From assembly GCA_003003925.1 (NCBI GenBank), contig PVWP01000001.1, forward strand, positions 434,001-498,000: a DNA stretch of 64,000 bases, written 5' to 3'. Of the stretch, positions 1-8,405 are shown piece after piece. Both the position numbers and the translations under genes were made by a program. The notes under the pieces are model-generated. The model was not told the DNA's origin. It searched no databases and saw nothing but the letters and a program-made list of their open reading frames with translations. The DNA comes from Aphanothece cf. minutissima CCALA 015. Its GTDB lineage: Bacteria > Cyanobacteriota > Cyanobacteriia > PCC-6307 > Cyanobiaceae. Numbering within the stretch: position 1 is the first letter of the stretch; the number at the start of each line of letters is the position of its first letter.

Positions 1-2
1 TG

Positions 3-1088
3 AAGCGGGTGATCGAGGCTGACTTCGCCGTGGCAGATGTTGCGATCGAGCGGGTTCAGGGCCTGCAGGTGCGCGACGCGCACACCCTGCGCCACACCGG
101 CCTCAGCAACCTCACCCGGCGGCTGATCCACTACCTCGAGGATCCCCAGCGCCAGTACACCGGTGGCTGTGTGCTCTGCCCCAACGGCGGCTTCAAGGGG
201 GTGGTGCCCTTTCTGACGGTGCTGGGCATGATCTTCCGTGCACCGGTGGTGTACGTGTTCGAGTTCGCCGAAACGGTGATCTCCCTGCCGCCGCTGCCGC
301 TGGAGCTGGCCAGCGATCTGTTCGAGCGCGCCCTTCCTGCCCTGTCGTGGGCCGATGCCACCGGCATCTTCGAGGTCGGCGAGTTTCAGCGGCGCATTCC
401 CGGCTTCCTCCCGGAGGAGGCGCCCCTGTTCGACAGCTTCCTGGAGATCGTGCCCGACGCCACCGATGGCCGTCTCGGCTCTCTCTCGCCTCTGATCTCC
501 GCCCTCAGCAGACGCGGACCCGGCGGCGAAACCCTGCGGATCTCGGAGCGGGCGCAGCGGGAGCTGGCGGGCCTCGATGCCACGCTGCGCAGGGAGGTGG
601 AGCACCACCTGCTGAAGCTCACCAGCTCGATCTGGCGCAGCCAGCACCGGGACAGCAAGTTCAACAGCAACCTGGAGTACTACCCGCGCGGGCACAATCC
701 CTGGCGCTTTGCCGGTTACACCGAGGACGGTCAGTTCCACCTGTGTTGGTTTGCCCAGCACGATGCCTACGATCGGCTGATCCCCCATCTGGGCCAGCGG
801 GTGAGGTTCTCCGACGAACTGTTCACGGACTACACCCCCCAGTCCCCGGCAGATTCGCCCCCGGCGGCGGACGACCCCTACCGGCAGCACACCTGGTCGG
901 ATCTGCGCGCCGTGGTCGCGAAGCTGGAAGCCGAGAACCAGCGGCTGGCGAGTGTGGAGCGGCTGGCGAGCCAGAACGCCGCTCGGCTTCAGAAGCTGCA
1001 CCACGAAGCCCGCCGCAGCATCGATGAGCTCAACGACACCAACCGCGAGCTCCGCGATCGCATCCGGCAGCTGGAGGAGTCGTCCTGA
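3..1088 (+). CDS. CARF-RelE CRISPR ancillary protein, 5' partial
   Basis: Predicted cyclic-oligoadenylate-sensing effector of a type III CRISPR system. The visible protein (359 residues from a GTG at 9) begins inside a CARF domain of the APE2256/TIGR02619 kind: PNGGFKGVVPFLTVLG (residues 58-73) and ISLPPLPLEL are typical of that family. Residues 177-262, from ISERAQREL to PHLG, look like a RelE-type mRNA interferase. Residues about 300-359 form a charged coiled coil. Relatives start roughly 80-100 residues earlier with a beta strand, so the frame very likely enters from outside the window. CARF-RelE fusions are known CRISPR accessory proteins; RNase activity here is inferred. Confidence 0.72.
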   Translation, partial: KRVIEADFAVADVAIERVQGLQVRDAHTLRHTGLSNLTRRLIHYLEDPQRQYTGGCVLCPNGGFKGVVPFLTVLGMIFRAPVVYVFEFAETVISLPPLPLELASDLFERALPALSWADATGIFEVGEFQRRIPGFLPEEAPLFDSFLEIVPDATDGRLGSLSPLISALSRRGPGGETLRISERAQRELAGLDATLRREVEHHLLKLTSSIWRSQHRDSKFNSNLEYYPRGHNPWRFAGYTEDGQFHLCWFAQHDAYDRLIPHLGQRVRFSDELFTDYTPQSPADSPPAADDPYRQHTWSDLRAVVAKLEAENQRLASVERLASQNAARLQKLHHEARRSIDELNDTNRELRDRIRQLEESS

Positions 1089-1472
1089 GTACAGCAGGAT
1101 CCGAAGCGGGAGCTGGGATCAGGGTCCCAACGCCCCTGCCAGCAGCACTGACAAACCCAGCGGCGGCGAGGCTGGCCAGGCACGCCTCCCTGTCCAAAGG
1201 CTGCCCCAGGACCCCGACCTTGACGGGAGCGCGTTGAAGAGCGTCAATCTGCTCATGTCCAGTGGGCGGAGCTGTTCCAGGCGGTCGCGGAACCATCATC
1301 ACAAGGGTTCCCTACGTCTTGGTGCCGGGAATGACCGATCGCCGGACCTCTCTGTACCATGGCTGCCCTGTCGCGCTCCATCACCTGCACCCGAAACGGC
1401 AATGGGAATTCACGTCATCCGAATCCGAGCAGTGTCCTCGTAGGTGGCAAAAGCGGCCCAGCGCCCGTGCTA
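1089..1472. other. Intergenic stretch without a supported gene
   Basis: Between the CARF-RelE gene and the stop of the interrupted leftward gene. Short overlapping frames exist on both strands but none has coding character or a recognisable start. No repeat, hairpin terminator or RNA gene is apparent. Confidence 0.5.
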
Positions 1473-2051
1473 TCAGAAGGAATACATGGCAATAGACTTC
1501 TTGTCACTCGGCCACGCCTCTGGCAGGGGATGAGGAGCTTTTCGTTTAAACAAATGGTTCTTAACCAGAAATACCACATGGCGGACATCAAAGATAGAGT
1601 TTAGAGATGAATAGTGAGGATTGGCATCGACGACAGAGATGTTGACTCTGGTCTCCGAGAAATCTATTCTAGCCCGGAACACCAGCCTGGCGTCCCAGCT
1701 TCGTGCGATGAAGAGATAATTCCCTTGCAGAAAGATGTCCCACATATCCTCCAGGACGTCACTGATAAACAAAGGACCATCCTTGACCCTCTAAGGCAGA
1801 GGATAAGATAGATCACAGGGCGCCGTAACCAGATTGAGTGGGAGCTTGCCAATATATTGCTTTCCAACTGACTTCCTGAGCGAAATGTACAGCGATAAAT
1901 CGTTCCGATTTCTCAGGCCTGCCAGCATGGTCTGCGAATATCTCCGGCAATCCAGACACCTCACCCCGAATGGGTTGCGTGCTTCATCCAGCCAAACGAG
2001 TTCGTCAAAGATTGAGGTTGACATGGCTACCCAGCTTGCTGATGTTGACAA
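1473..2051 (-). pseudogene. Conserved hypothetical gene with an in-frame amber stop
   Basis: One continuous leftward frame of 193 codons is broken only by a TAG at 1791-1793. Upstream half: residues 1-86, containing NPFGVRCLDCRRYSQTML and an LRKSVGKQYIGKLP stretch. Downstream half, in the same frame: DGPLFISDVLEDMWDIFLQG, ARSWDARLVFRARI and VVFLVKNHL. Both halves read as parts of one family of unknown function that I recall from other bacteria. No ATG lies immediately after the stop; the next is in EDMWDI. Either a recent nonsense mutation, suppressed readthrough, or a base-call error. Composition is less GC-rich than the right half of the window. Confidence 0.6.
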
Positions 2052-2116
2052 TGCGGTGGTGAAGCGTCGTCATGGGTGAATGTTGTGGGCTCCCGGAAGA
2101 ACATGCTCGGCATCTA

Positions 2117-2701
2117 TTACTGCGCTGACTCAAGAACCCAGTTCACCTGCAGGGTGCCCGAGCCATGAAAGACAACGCCTGACAATTGGGCAGGCGTCAA
2201 GGCCATCGCGTACCCTGGATAGCCCGTGCGCCACCCTTTCCTGCGGTACCCCTGGGTTGCGACTCTTCCATGGGAGTCCATGACGAACTCGGCGCGTGAC
2301 ATGGTCTTGACGGCACTGATGCGGTCATTCGGTTGGTGCAACCGCAGTTCGAACGTATCGCTAGGTGCGAGCCACTTGATCTTGAATTGCTCTGTGTAGC
2401 GCCAAAGGGCTGGAGAGCCTTGAATTCGCTCCATGCGTCCATGTTTCACATAGTTGATGCCACGACCCAGGCGGGTTTCATCTTCTCGAATGCGATCCCA
2501 CTCAAGAAGCAGGAAGCCTTCCGGGGTAACGGAATGGCGGTAACCATGATTGGTCAGCTCCTGTCCTCCAGTTATGGATACCTTGTCAGCAGGATGTTCC
2601 ACCAAGTATCTGGAAAGCATGTATTCTGAATCATGCCTGAAGAATGAATAGGCAACGTCTCCTGATGGATGGAGAGATACGTAAAGATGTCTGCAGGTCA
2701 T
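2117..2701 (-). CDS. Hypothetical protein, 194 aa
   Basis: Leftward frame with good coding character starting MTCRHLYVSLHPSGDV. It lies 65 nt upstream of the amber-interrupted gene and could be cotranscribed with it. The protein is soluble, mixed alpha/beta, with no membrane segment and no motif I recognise. The C-terminal third (GVVFHGSGTLQVNWVLESAQ) looks like beta strands. I cannot assign a function. Its only visible context is a CRISPR island with several decayed neighbours. Confidence 0.55.
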   Translation of the reverse strand: MTCRHLYVSLHPSGDVAYSFFRHDSEYMLSRYLVEHPADKVSITGGQELTNHGYRHSVTPEGFLLLEWDRIREDETRLGRGINYVKHGRMERIQGSPALWRYTEQFKIKWLAPSDTFELRLHQPNDRISAVKTMSRAEFVMDSHGRVATQGYRRKGWRTGYPGYAMALTPAQLSGVVFHGSGTLQVNWVLESAQ

Positions 2702-2760
2702 TAAGATGCTTTGCGCGGGTTGGTAAATCGATTGATCGGGCGAATTTGCGGATAACAGGT

Positions 2761-3117
2761 CTACTCGTCTCTGGTGTGGCAGGGGTCCCCATCAGTTGAC
2801 GCCGATAATCTGTTCAGTCTAAGCGGGTTCGCCTGATCTCCTATATCCACCGCCCGCCTCACCTGATTCCACAGACCGGGCTCCACCTGCCATGCATCCA
2901 GCAGCCGCGGCCTGGCTCCCTCCAGAACCAGCGCTGGGTCAACGGCCAGTGCCTGCCGAGCGGCGAGGTCCACGTCCAGCAGAACCCTGGAAGCGGCCTG
3001 CTGGGTCGGCGTCATGGTTTTGCCGCAGGCCTTCGGGCCCTCGATCACCACCGCCCCTGCGGAACCGAGCCGATCCAGCAGTTCACCATCGACAGTTCGG
3101 GGCCGATAGGCCGGCAT
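2761..3117 (-). pseudogene. Truncated AAA_14/DUF4143-type ATPase
   Basis: N-terminal fragment of the ATPase family whose full members are about 400 residues. Starting at MPAYRPRTVDGELLDRLG it keeps a P-loop, GPKACGKT, and the segment ASRVLLDVDLAARQALAVDP. The Walker B region reads LLDAWQVEPGLWNQVRRAVD, where the family normally has LIDEWQ, so the acidic residue is changed. Homology ends after VRRAVD, at about 2840; the remaining frame is unrelated and the DUF4143 half is missing. Compare the intact member at 11060-12310. Non-functional remnant. Confidence 0.75.
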
Positions 3118-3202
3118 CCCTCGCCGTGATGGGGTGAACGCGGACAATTTACTGCTGGTTTCGCCGCCGCTCCGATGCGGCATTCGCCGATGGCGACAGC
3201 CC

Positions 3203-3916
3203 TCAGGTCCGCAGCCCGCGCCGGAAGTCGGCGAGCAGGCCATCGAGATCCTGGATGTTGAGGGTGTTGATCCAATCCTGGATGTCGCTGATCAGAAAGG
3301 CCTTCTCATCACTGGGGTCGTCATAGCGGGGCCGGATCTGGCGCTCGAACCACTGCTGCGATGCCGCCACCCCATCGGCCAGGCCAAGGCCGTGGGCCAG
3401 GGCCTCGAAGGGTTCCTCGTCCATCACCGCCACACCGAAGTCGATGATGTGGGGCTTGAGCCGCCGGCCGCTCGCATCGGTGCCGATCACCACGTTGCGC
3501 ACGTGCAGATCCCCCTGCAGCACTCCCGCCGCCCAGACCGCGCGGATCCCCTCACTCACCCCCTGGAAGATCTCCGCCCACACCCCCTTGGGGATGGGCG
3601 AATGGCTGTGGAACAGCAGCCAGTCCTTCAAGGTGCCGCCGTTGTTGATCTTCTCCATCTGGAAGCTGAGGGGGTAGCCGTAGAGCCCCTCATCCAGGTC
3701 GACCTGCGGCACCACACCGGTGCCGCGCAGATGCTCGGTGATGATGAACTCCCGCGCCACCAGCGGCAGCTCATCGCGGCGGTCGGATTTCTCCACCACG
3801 CCGTCGTCGAGCTCCCGCACCAGGGCCATGGTGCCCTGGCCGGCCCGGCTGGCAAAGCTGCCCGCCTGGCTGACCCGTTCGTAGATCTGCAGCGGGCTGG
3901 GGTCGGCTGGCGTCAT
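3203..3916 (-). CDS. Kinase-fold (RIO/APH-like) protein
   Basis: Predicted protein or small-molecule kinase of 237 residues starting MTPADPSPLQIYERV. The catalytic loop reads GVLQGDLHVRNVVIG (Asp and Asn present) and the metal-binding DFG lies in PHIIDFGVAV. A VEKSD segment near residue 40 may hold the ATP-binding Lys. The start codon at 3914-3916 overlaps the stop of the upstream P-loop gene (ATGA), which fixes the start and indicates translational coupling. The C-terminus (DWINTLNIQDLDGLLADF) is helical. Substrate unknown. Pairing with a P-loop protein that lacks the Walker A lysine suggests a shared, unknown role. Confidence 0.65.
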   Translation of the reverse strand: MTPADPSPLQIYERVSQAGSFASRAGQGTMALVRELDDGVVEKSDRRDELPLVAREFIITEHLRGTGVVPQVDLDEGLYGYPLSFQMEKINNGGTLKDWLLFHSHSPIPKGVWAEIFQGVSEGIRAVWAAGVLQGDLHVRNVVIGTDASGRRLKPHIIDFGVAVMDEEPFEALAHGLGLADGVAASQQWFERQIRPRYDDPSDEKAFLISDIQDWINTLNIQDLDGLLADFRRGLRT

Positions 3917-4983
3917 GACTGGATCGTCCCTTCCCCGGGCACCTTGGCAAAACCCCATGGCTGCAGGCTGTAGCGATCGATCAACTCCTGAAGCTCGGGG
4001 CTGGATGGGTGGGGGTCGTTCGGTGAGCTGTACAGAAACAGCCGCAGCTCCTGCATGAAGGCCTCGAAGGCCCTGGCATCGGCGTAGCGATGCCAACCGC
4101 CCCGGTGCCGACGGGTCTGGTCCGTCGGCTCGGGAGCACGGATGGGATCCGCACTCTGGCCAGGCGCGTGGGGATGCAACAACCGTTGGTCGATCATCCA
4201 GGCGAGATCCTTTGAATACTCGATGATTTCAAGCAGCTGACGCCAATGGCCCAGATCGCTCGTCTGCATGAGGTCGCGTGAACGACTCCCGGGCATGAGT
4301 CGCTCAGCCAGATCCTCCATCAGCCGTTCGAAGTCGATCAGACGAGAGTAGGCATGCAGCTGCAGTTCCTCCCGCTGGGCGATCACCTCCGCGCAGCAAC
4401 CGGGAAGATCATCAAGGAGGAGATCCAGAATCTGGTCAAGCGCATGACCGTCGTTGCGGAGGAAGAACTCGAACGGGTCGAGGTGCACAAGGGCGCTGAA
4501 CCCCTCTTCGATCGACGGCATGGCCTGGCGATCCCGCAGCTGCCAGAAGGCCTCGACGATGGCCCGCTGCGGCAAGCTGTCCGCAGCCCGCCTGGCGTTG
4601 CGCCGCAGGCAGATGGACAGAGGCGTGTGCAGCCACCAGCCGATCCACTCGATCGGGACCGCCTGATCCGTCATCAGCATGTAGCGCAACCGCTGGGCGC
4701 GGGTGATCGCCATTCCATCGATGACGACATCCAGCGGATCCCTCCCTCCCGGGTCAACGGCGGCGATGACCCCCAGACCAGCCGCTTTCTTGATCCAATG
4801 ATGGGGCCAACCCGTGCGCCATAGGGGCAACAATTCCAGCTCCTTCTGAAGCGCCTCACGGAACGTCAACGTCAGAGCCTCACGGCCCCGAGCCTCCAGG
4901 CGCGACGCCAGACGGCCCGCCACCGCTGTTCGGCCGCTGAGCGGCGGGCCGATCAGCAGATGAAAACGCAGGGACGTGGCCAT
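3913..4983 (-). CDS. P-loop NTPase-like protein, paralog 1 (Walker A Lys to Arg)
   Basis: First of four paralogs in the window (others 15037-16080, 16710-17669, 36317-38539). It resembles predicted AAA_33/zeta-type kinases: LLIGPPLSGRT (residues 9-19), a strand plus Asp in VVIDGMAITRAQRLR, and PIEWIGWWLHTPL. Position 18, normally the Walker A lysine, is Arg. Other blocks shared by the short paralogs are SIEEGFSALVHLDPFEF, LHAYSRLIDFERLM and HRGGWHRYADARAF. The start MATSLRFHLLIG was chosen because it aligns with the paralogs; an ATG 78 nt upstream is possible. Drives translation of the kinase-fold gene by ATGA overlap. Function unknown; nucleotide phosphotransfer is doubtful given R18. Confidence 0.68.
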   Translation of the reverse strand: MATSLRFHLLIGPPLSGRTAVAGRLASRLEARGREALTLTFREALQKELELLPLWRTGWPHHWIKKAAGLGVIAAVDPGGRDPLDVVIDGMAITRAQRLRYMLMTDQAVPIEWIGWWLHTPLSICLRRNARRAADSLPQRAIVEAFWQLRDRQAMPSIEEGFSALVHLDPFEFFLRNDGHALDQILDLLLDDLPGCCAEVIAQREELQLHAYSRLIDFERLMEDLAERLMPGSRSRDLMQTSDLGHWRQLLEIIEYSKDLAWMIDQRLLHPHAPGQSADPIRAPEPTDQTRRHRGGWHRYADARAFEAFMQELRLFLYSSPNDPHPSSPELQELIDRYSLQPWGFAKVPGEGTIQS

Positions 4984-5047
4984 CGCCGTCGCACGACTGG
5001 GTCGCCCCAAAGCTTGCAGCGGGTCAACATCGGATGGCGTGCCGCTG

Positions 5048-5060
5048 GTGCGAACATCCA
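5048..5060 (-). promoter_or_regulatory. GTTCGCAC upstream element, copy 1
   Basis: On the minus strand reads GGATGTTCGCACC and lies 65 nt from the start of the P-loop paralog 1 operon. A -10-like CAAGCT follows 32 nt after the GTTCGCA core. The divergent CARF nuclease gene starts 28 nt to the right. One of seven copies in the window. Confidence 0.5.
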
Positions 5061-5087
5061 TCGAGGCAAACGGGGCTTTCTGCAGCC

Positions 5088-6182
5088 ATGACCAGCCTTC
5101 TCATCGGCATCGTCGGTCGGGCACCGGCCAGCATCGTGGTGGCGGCCCGGGCCTTCCGGCCGGATCGCACGTTGCTGGTGCACAGCGTCGGCACCCGACC
5201 GGTGGCCGAGGTCGTCCAGCGCCAGCTTGCAGACCATGGGCTGCCCCGTCCTGAGCTCGTTGCCGCCGACCCCGACCGCCTCGATGCCACGGCTCAGGCC
5301 GTCACCGCAGCGCTGGCGGATGTTCCGGACGGCACACCACTGGTCGTGGACCTCAGCGGTGGCACCAAACCGATGTCGCTCGGGCTCTGGGAGGGCACGC
5401 GGGGCCTGGCCGCGTCCCTGCCCCCCGGGCGGCGACGCGCGGTGTACCTGAATGCGGCCGGGGCCCTGCTGGATGCGGACACGGGGGAGAAGGTGCCGGA
5501 GGCCGAAGCCGTGTCCATTGATCCCCGCGAGGTGATCGCCTGGGCCCGTCCGGAGGCACGGGTCGTTGCAAGCTGGGCAGGAACCCCGGAGGAGCTGGAC
5601 GAGGCTGTGCGCGAGCGGGCCATGGTGTGGCAACAGCTGGCGAAAGCGATCACGAAGGGCACCTGGCGATCGAATGTTTCCCGTCCCCAGCGACGCTTCC
5701 AGCCCCACCGGGCGCCGGCCACCCTGCCACCTGGATTCGCGTTCAAGGGCAACGGCATGATCGAGATGCCCCTGGAGTACCTGGTTCAGAACGGCTGGCT
5801 GGAGGAGCTGGCGCTGGCCAAGGTGGCGAGTGCTGTGAAAAAGCTGCCGGGCGTGCGCCTGGCGCTCAGTGCCACAGTGACGGGAAGGACATCCGGCAAT
5901 GTGGAGCTCGACCTGGTGGCCACCCGCGGTGCACGGACGCTGGTGGTGGAGGCCAAGACTATGGCCGGGAGCCCCGGCCAGAAACTCTCCAGGAAAGCCT
6001 CCGACGTCTTTAGCCTGCTGGGTCCGAGCGCCAGGTTGCTGGCCTTCGTGCCGAGCGTGTTCGGGGATGGCAGGGCTGCGCAGTCCCGTGCTGACATGGA
6101 GGCCAACCTTGGCCCCAACGGCAAGGTGTGCCGCTCGATCGCTCATCTCGGAGCGCTCGCGCGAGCCCATCTGGGGTCCTGA
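5088..6182 (+). CDS. CARF-nuclease, Card1/Can2-like CRISPR effector
   Basis: Predicted cyclic-oligoadenylate-activated nuclease, 364 residues from MTSLLIGIVGRAPAS. The N-terminal CARF-type Rossmann fold shows VVDLSGGTKPMSLGLW (about residues 85-100), the ligand-binding GGTK loop of DUF1887-like proteins. The C-terminal half has a PD-(D/E)xK signature: NVELDLVATRGARTLVVEAK (about residues 270-290), with the acidic pair and the E-x-K. This domain order is that of Card1/Can2, which cleave DNA and/or RNA when bound by cA4. The start was chosen at the residue where the CARF strand begins; an upstream ATG at 5034 would add an unsupported leader. Divergent from paralog 1. Confidence 0.75.
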   Translation: MTSLLIGIVGRAPASIVVAARAFRPDRTLLVHSVGTRPVAEVVQRQLADHGLPRPELVAADPDRLDATAQAVTAALADVPDGTPLVVDLSGGTKPMSLGLWEGTRGLAASLPPGRRRAVYLNAAGALLDADTGEKVPEAEAVSIDPREVIAWARPEARVVASWAGTPEELDEAVRERAMVWQQLAKAITKGTWRSNVSRPQRRFQPHRAPATLPPGFAFKGNGMIEMPLEYLVQNGWLEELALAKVASAVKKLPGVRLALSATVTGRTSGNVELDLVATRGARTLVVEAKTMAGSPGQKLSRKASDVFSLLGPSARLLAFVPSVFGDGRAAQSRADMEANLGPNGKVCRSIAHLGALARAHLGS

Positions 6183-6719
6183 TCACCCCATCAGCAGCGC
6201 GCCATCATCGGCGGCGAACTCCACGGCCCGGCGCATGTCGGTGTAGAGCCGGCCGAACCAGGAGGAAGGCCCCAGCAGCTCCATGGCCTTCGGCTCCAGT
6301 TCGGCGAAATCTGCCGCGAGGTTGCGGCAGACCACCGCATTCAGCATCGGGGATTCCCAGTCATTGAAGTAGTGAAGTTCATGAAAGGGGAGGGTATCCC
6401 TGGTCTCCGCCCACAGGCGCCTGGCCTCCGCCACGGGCAGGTTGCGCCAGTTGTTGTGGAAGGCCTCCCACCGCTCAAAGGCCAGATTGTGTCCAGCCAC
6501 AATGCCGAGGACGTCCCTCATCCACTCATAGAAGCCCTCGCTTTTTCCGCCATAGAACCAGTGCTTCTCGGCATAGGCGTAGCAGGCGCCGGACTCCAGC
6601 CCGGCGACGTAATCCGCTCGGGCCTCCCCCAGATAGGGGGCAGAGAAGCAGGGAGTTCCATCCCCGGGTTTCTCCTCCAGCTTGCGGATGCGGCGGTAGC
6701 CCCAGATATCAATGCCCAT
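6183..6719 (-). CDS. Hypothetical protein, 178 aa
   Basis: Soluble protein starting MGIDIWGYRRIRKLEE, rich in aromatics (WFYGGKSEGFYEWMRDVLG, FHELHYFNDWESP). No motif I can name. Its stop directly abuts the stop of the convergent CARF nuclease gene, and it is divergent from cas1. It has its own copy of the GTTCGCAC element 74 nt upstream with a good -10-like TATCTT, so it is probably part of the coordinated CRISPR-linked set. Function unknown. Confidence 0.6.
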   Translation of the reverse strand: MGIDIWGYRRIRKLEEKPGDGTPCFSAPYLGEARADYVAGLESGACYAYAEKHWFYGGKSEGFYEWMRDVLGIVAGHNLAFERWEAFHNNWRNLPVAEARRLWAETRDTLPFHELHYFNDWESPMLNAVVCRNLAADFAELEPKAMELLGPSSWFGRLYTDMRRAVEFAADDGALLMG

Positions 6720-6792
6720 GGTTGCTGCCGGTTCGCCTGTCTCCCTGGCTTGTGCTCAAGATATCGATCGCGGAGACAACTCTTCCGCCGTT

Positions 6793-6806
6793 ATGTGCGA
6801 ACGACC
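6793..6806 (-). promoter_or_regulatory. GTTCGCAC upstream element, copy 2
   Basis: Minus strand reads GGTCGTTCGCACAT. A TATCTT hexamer follows 32 nt after the GTTCGCA core, the closest match to a sigma-70 -10 box among the copies. Distance to the leftward start is 74 nt. It also lies 79 nt upstream of the rightward cas1. Confidence 0.5.
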
Positions 6807-6884
6807 AATCCACTTGCCTTAGGCCGGACAGACCACCAACCGGACCGCCCCCGGGAACCCTTAGGAGGCCCCCGGCCTCCACCT

Positions 6885-7835
6885 ATGCGCACCCTCTACC
6901 TGCTGCGTCCCCACGGCACCGCCGGCATCGACGGCGAGCAGCTGGTGGTGAGCAGCGGCGAGCAGGAGCTCGATCGCATGGCTCTTCCGTTGTTGGATCA
7001 GATCCTGGTGATGGGCCACCTGCAGCTCACCACCCAGCTGATCCGCGCCTGCCTGCGGCGCGGGATCCCGATCGCCTACCTCACCAGCGGCGGCCAGTGC
7101 CTGGGGCGCCTGCAGCCGCTCGATGGTGGCTACCGGCACCGGGCCCGCCGCCAGGCGGAGCTGCCGGAGGCCCAGCGGCTGGCGGTGGCCCGCACCCTGG
7201 TGGCAAGCAAAATTGCCAATGGCCGGGTGGTGTTGCTACGCTTCACGCGCCGGGGCGGGCGGCCGATCGTGGAAGCAACGCTGCGGCGGCTGGGCCAGCT
7301 GCAGGCCCTCACGGCCAAGGCCCCCAGCTCCAACCATCTGCGGGGGCTGGAGGGGGCGGCGGCGGCGCAGTACTTCCGCAGCCTCGGCAGCCTGCGGGAA
7401 GGCGATGGCTTCGGGTTTGCGGTGCGCAGCCGGCGGCCACCGCGCACACCGTTCGATGCTCTCTGCGGCTTCGGTTACGGGGTGCTGTGGAATGCCCTGC
7501 TGCTGCGTGTGGGCTCGGCCCGCCATGCGGCCCTGGTATCGGATCTGATCGAACCGCTGCGCACCTATCTGGTGGATCCTTTCCACGGGCAGCTGATCCG
7601 CAGCGGACAGATGCGTGCGGAGCAGCATTTCGAACCCAGCGCTGGCGGTGTGTATCTCTCCGAGGCCGGACGACGCCTGTGGCTGCAGGCCTGGTCGGCC
7701 TTCATGGCCGAGCCGATCCGGCTGGGCGATGGCAGCACCGGGCCGCGTTGGGAACTGCTCGATCAGCTGGTGCAGAGCTTCGCCCGCTTCGTGGACGATC
7801 CTGATCAACCCCTGCTGGTGCCCCTGCGCCGATGA
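6885..7835 (+). CDS. cas1: Cas1 integrase lacking the catalytic-His segment
   Basis: Spacer-acquisition integrase by homology, 316 residues from MRTLYLLRPHGTAGIDG. The catalytic Glu motif LRGLEGAAAAQYF and the acidic helix LVSDLIEPLR are present. Compared with the second cas1 in the window, NALLLR runs directly into VGSARHAAL: the block IELQGLDPYEGVLH is missing, an in-frame 42-nt deletion near 7509. That block carries the conserved GxLH histidine of the Cas1 active site. The gene is otherwise open and has an AGGAGG 16 nt before the ATG. Probably folded poorly or catalytically dead. The stop overlaps the cas2 start (ATGA). Confidence 0.9.
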   Translation: MRTLYLLRPHGTAGIDGEQLVVSSGEQELDRMALPLLDQILVMGHLQLTTQLIRACLRRGIPIAYLTSGGQCLGRLQPLDGGYRHRARRQAELPEAQRLAVARTLVASKIANGRVVLLRFTRRGGRPIVEATLRRLGQLQALTAKAPSSNHLRGLEGAAAAQYFRSLGSLREGDGFGFAVRSRRPPRTPFDALCGFGYGVLWNALLLRVGSARHAALVSDLIEPLRTYLVDPFHGQLIRSGQMRAEQHFEPSAGGVYLSEAGRRLWLQAWSAFMAEPIRLGDGSTGPRWELLDQLVQSFARFVDDPDQPLLVPLRR

Positions 7836-8113
7836 GCCAGGAGCAGCTCTGGGTGATCGCCTACGACAGCCCCAGCAACAAGCGCCGCCGCAAGCTGGCC
7901 AAACTGCTAGAGGGCTATGGCGTCCGCCTGCAGTGGAGCGTGTTCGAATGCCGGCTGGAGCCACACCAGCTTCGCCGGCTGCGGCAGGGTCTGGATCGCA
8001 TCGCCGATCCAGCCGACAGCATCAGGCTCTGGGCGCTGCCTGCACGGGCCGCCGAGCCTGTGCAGCTGGGCAAGGACGTGGAGCTGCCCGTCTGGCAGGA
8101 CAAGGTGATCTGA
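7832..8113 (+). CDS. cas2: Cas2, adaptation protein (copy 1)
   Basis: Structural partner of Cas1 in spacer integration, 93 residues, normal length for the family. The first strand LWVIAYDSPSNKRRRKLAKL contains the conserved Asp-Ser, followed by LQWSVFECRL and a C-terminal strand region. The start overlaps the cas1 stop by 4 nt. Nearly identical over its first 70 residues to the truncated copy at 13152, so the two cassettes are recent duplicates. The protein looks intact; without an active Cas1 in the window its use is doubtful unless Cas1 is supplied elsewhere. Confidence 0.93.
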   Translation: MSQEQLWVIAYDSPSNKRRRKLAKLLEGYGVRLQWSVFECRLEPHQLRRLRQGLDRIADPADSIRLWALPARAAEPVQLGKDVELPVWQDKVI

Positions 8114-8317
8114 GCCCAGACCAGGAACCTATCGGCCTTGTGCTGGCGGGGTGCGGGAGGGTGCGCGGAAGACCCAACACGTAAGAACCGTTGCGAGGAG
8201 CGAGCTCTGGCCGTTTCGATCCGGCGCGCACCCCCCGGCCATTCGCCGAAACCCCAGTGTTTTCGTGATCCTGCGCGCTGCGTTGCGGCGCAGGGGTTCT
8301 CAGCGTTTTCCCCAGGG

Positions 8318-8346
8318 TTGACGCCCCGCGAACGGGTGCCCATAGT
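8318..8346 (+). promoter_or_regulatory. Leader promoter of CRISPR array 1
   Basis: TTGACG at 8318-8323 and CATAGT at 8341-8346 with a 17-nt spacer. The pair is kept at the same place in the other two leaders. It lies 59 nt before the first repeat and would transcribe the array rightward. A CTCAGCGTTTTCC box just upstream (about 8299-8311) is also common to all three leaders. Confidence 0.65.
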
Positions 8347-8405
8347 GGAGGGGTGCGCAAACGGTCTTCGGATCGCCTGCAGCGCAGGCCCTCTCGGGGG
8401 CCACG

